From a virus: DNA of 22,470 bases. Positions 21,881 through 22,470 of the stretch are shown here, one piece after another. Where the stretch lies: the IMG/VR virus record IMGVR_UViG_3300017706_001853, positions 1 through 22,470 of that record; one strand, given 5' to 3'. Each line of letters starts with the position of its first letter. The stretch's first letter is position 1. The notes beneath the pieces were generated by a model. That model did no database searches. It was not told where the DNA came from and saw only the letters and a program-made list of their open reading frames with translations. Made by a program: the position numbers and the translations under genes.

Positions 21881-22470
21881 AAGAAGATTTATTAAAACGA
21901 TTATTAGAATCAATTTTAGGTGGAAGTAAATCTGCTCGTGGAGGAGATGAAGCTGTTTTTACATGTCCTTCTTGTAACCACCATAAGAAAAAATTAACGT
22001 TTAATTTATCATCTCAAAAATTTCAATGTTGGGTTTGTAATTATAAAGGTCATAGAGCTTTTCAGTTACTTAAAAAAGCTAACGCTCCAGGTGCCGCATT
22101 TAGTGCTTTAAAAGAAATTGACAAACAATACAACTTCAAATCAAAAGTCAAACAAAAAATTGATGCTAACACTTTACAATTACCTAAAGAAGTTACACCT
22201 ATAATTTCAAGTTCTGCAGTTTTATCAAAACACGCATTACATTATTTAGATCAAAGAGGAATTACTCAACAAGACGTAGTTAAATATGATTTACATTACT
22301 GTGAACAAGGACCATTAAAAAATATGGTTGTAATTCCTTCATATGATGCCGATGGGTTTTTAAATTATTACGTAGGTCGTTCGTTCGATAAAAACGCGTA
22401 TATTAAACATAAGTTGGCTTCCAGTACTAAGGACATAATTGGGTTTGAAATGTATATAAACTGGGATTTA
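21877..22470 (+). CDS. DNA primase, DnaG/gp61-type (3' truncated)
   Basis: The frame opens with ATG overlapping the nuclease stop (ATGA) and runs to the window edge, 198 residues. A zinc-binding domain is clear: C30-P-S-C33 and C51-W-V-C54, with H35-H36 nearby and the strand LTFNLSSQKFQC between, as in CHC2-type primases. After a linker comes LDQRGITQQDVVKYDLHYC (124-142), then NMVVIPSYDADGFLNYYVGR (149-168), the start of the polymerase domain. The visible end, DIIGFEMYINWDL, precedes the expected TOPRIM 'E-G' motif, which lies outside the window. The enzyme would lay RNA primers on the lagging strand. The T4 counterpart is gp61, but without the rest I leave the symbol blank. Confidence 0.88.
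   Translation, partial: MKEDLLKRLLESILGGSKSARGGDEAVFTCPSCNHHKKKLTFNLSSQKFQCWVCNYKGHRAFQLLKKANAPGAAFSALKEIDKQYNFKSKVKQKIDANTLQLPKEVTPIISSSAVLSKHALHYLDQRGITQQDVVKYDLHYCEQGPLKNMVVIPSYDADGFLNYYVGRSFDKNAYIKHKLASSTKDIIGFEMYINWDL

Noticed and set aside
1-22470. tRNA genes, CRISPR arrays, attachment sites, replication origin
   Set aside because: Intergenic space is at most about 80 bases and no cloverleaf, spaced repeat, integrase or iteron-like array was found by eye.

Overview
The window is a block of a tailed-phage genome of the T4-like, contractile-tail type. It is very AT-rich, and every gene I accept is on the + strand, tightly packed, often with 1-base TAATG overlaps. The firmest anchors are a GPW/gp25 baseplate wedge protein, a gp6/gpJ-type wedge protein directly after it, a gp55-like late sigma factor at the left edge (cut by the window) and a zinc-finger DnaG-type primase at the right edge (also cut). 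Start codons lack Shine-Dalgarno sequences and sit in A-rich leaders, which would suit a Bacteroidota (flavobacterial-type) host. That host call is inference; a marine origin is a further guess from resemblance to marine T4-like structural proteins known to me.

Layout: (1) 3-542, late sigma factor. (2) 570-3919, a small helical protein followed by what looks like the central spike in pieces: an OB-fold-like hub protein, an M15-type peptidase and a beta-helix-like spike tip, then a helical protein. (3) 3961-16314, a baseplate operon: small helical protein, gp25, gp6, a DNRLRE-like protein, two unrecognised proteins, a 1354-residue protein with a P2 gpI-like core plus a lectin-like domain, and a 616-residue virion protein. 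(4) 16373-20201, three further predicted virion proteins, the last with a LamG-like domain. (5) 20283-21385, two tandem small paralogues, closed by a clear intrinsic terminator at 21408-21440. (6) 21452-22470, a GIY-YIG-like nuclease overlapping the primase gene, a switch to DNA metabolism.

Units 2, 3 and 4 are each preceded by the same 10-mer, ATATTTATAA, just upstream of the first ATG. It is a candidate late promoter for the gp55-like factor encoded at the left edge.

Two observations stand out. First, the T4 gp5 spike (OB fold, lysozyme, beta-helix in one chain) seems to be encoded here as three consecutive genes, with an M15-type peptidase in the lysozyme position. Second, a short peptide motif (consensus roughly G-[IV]-G-S-[ST]-x-I-E-x-G-F-[IV]-[IV]-G-N-Y) recurs in three different large tail proteins. 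It lies mostly at places that look like loop insertions, including inside the LamG-like domain, and occurs three times in tandem near the end of the 1354-residue protein. I know of no described element that matches it. No tRNA, CRISPR array, integrase or insertion sequence was seen, and no gene-free stretch exceeds 300 bases.
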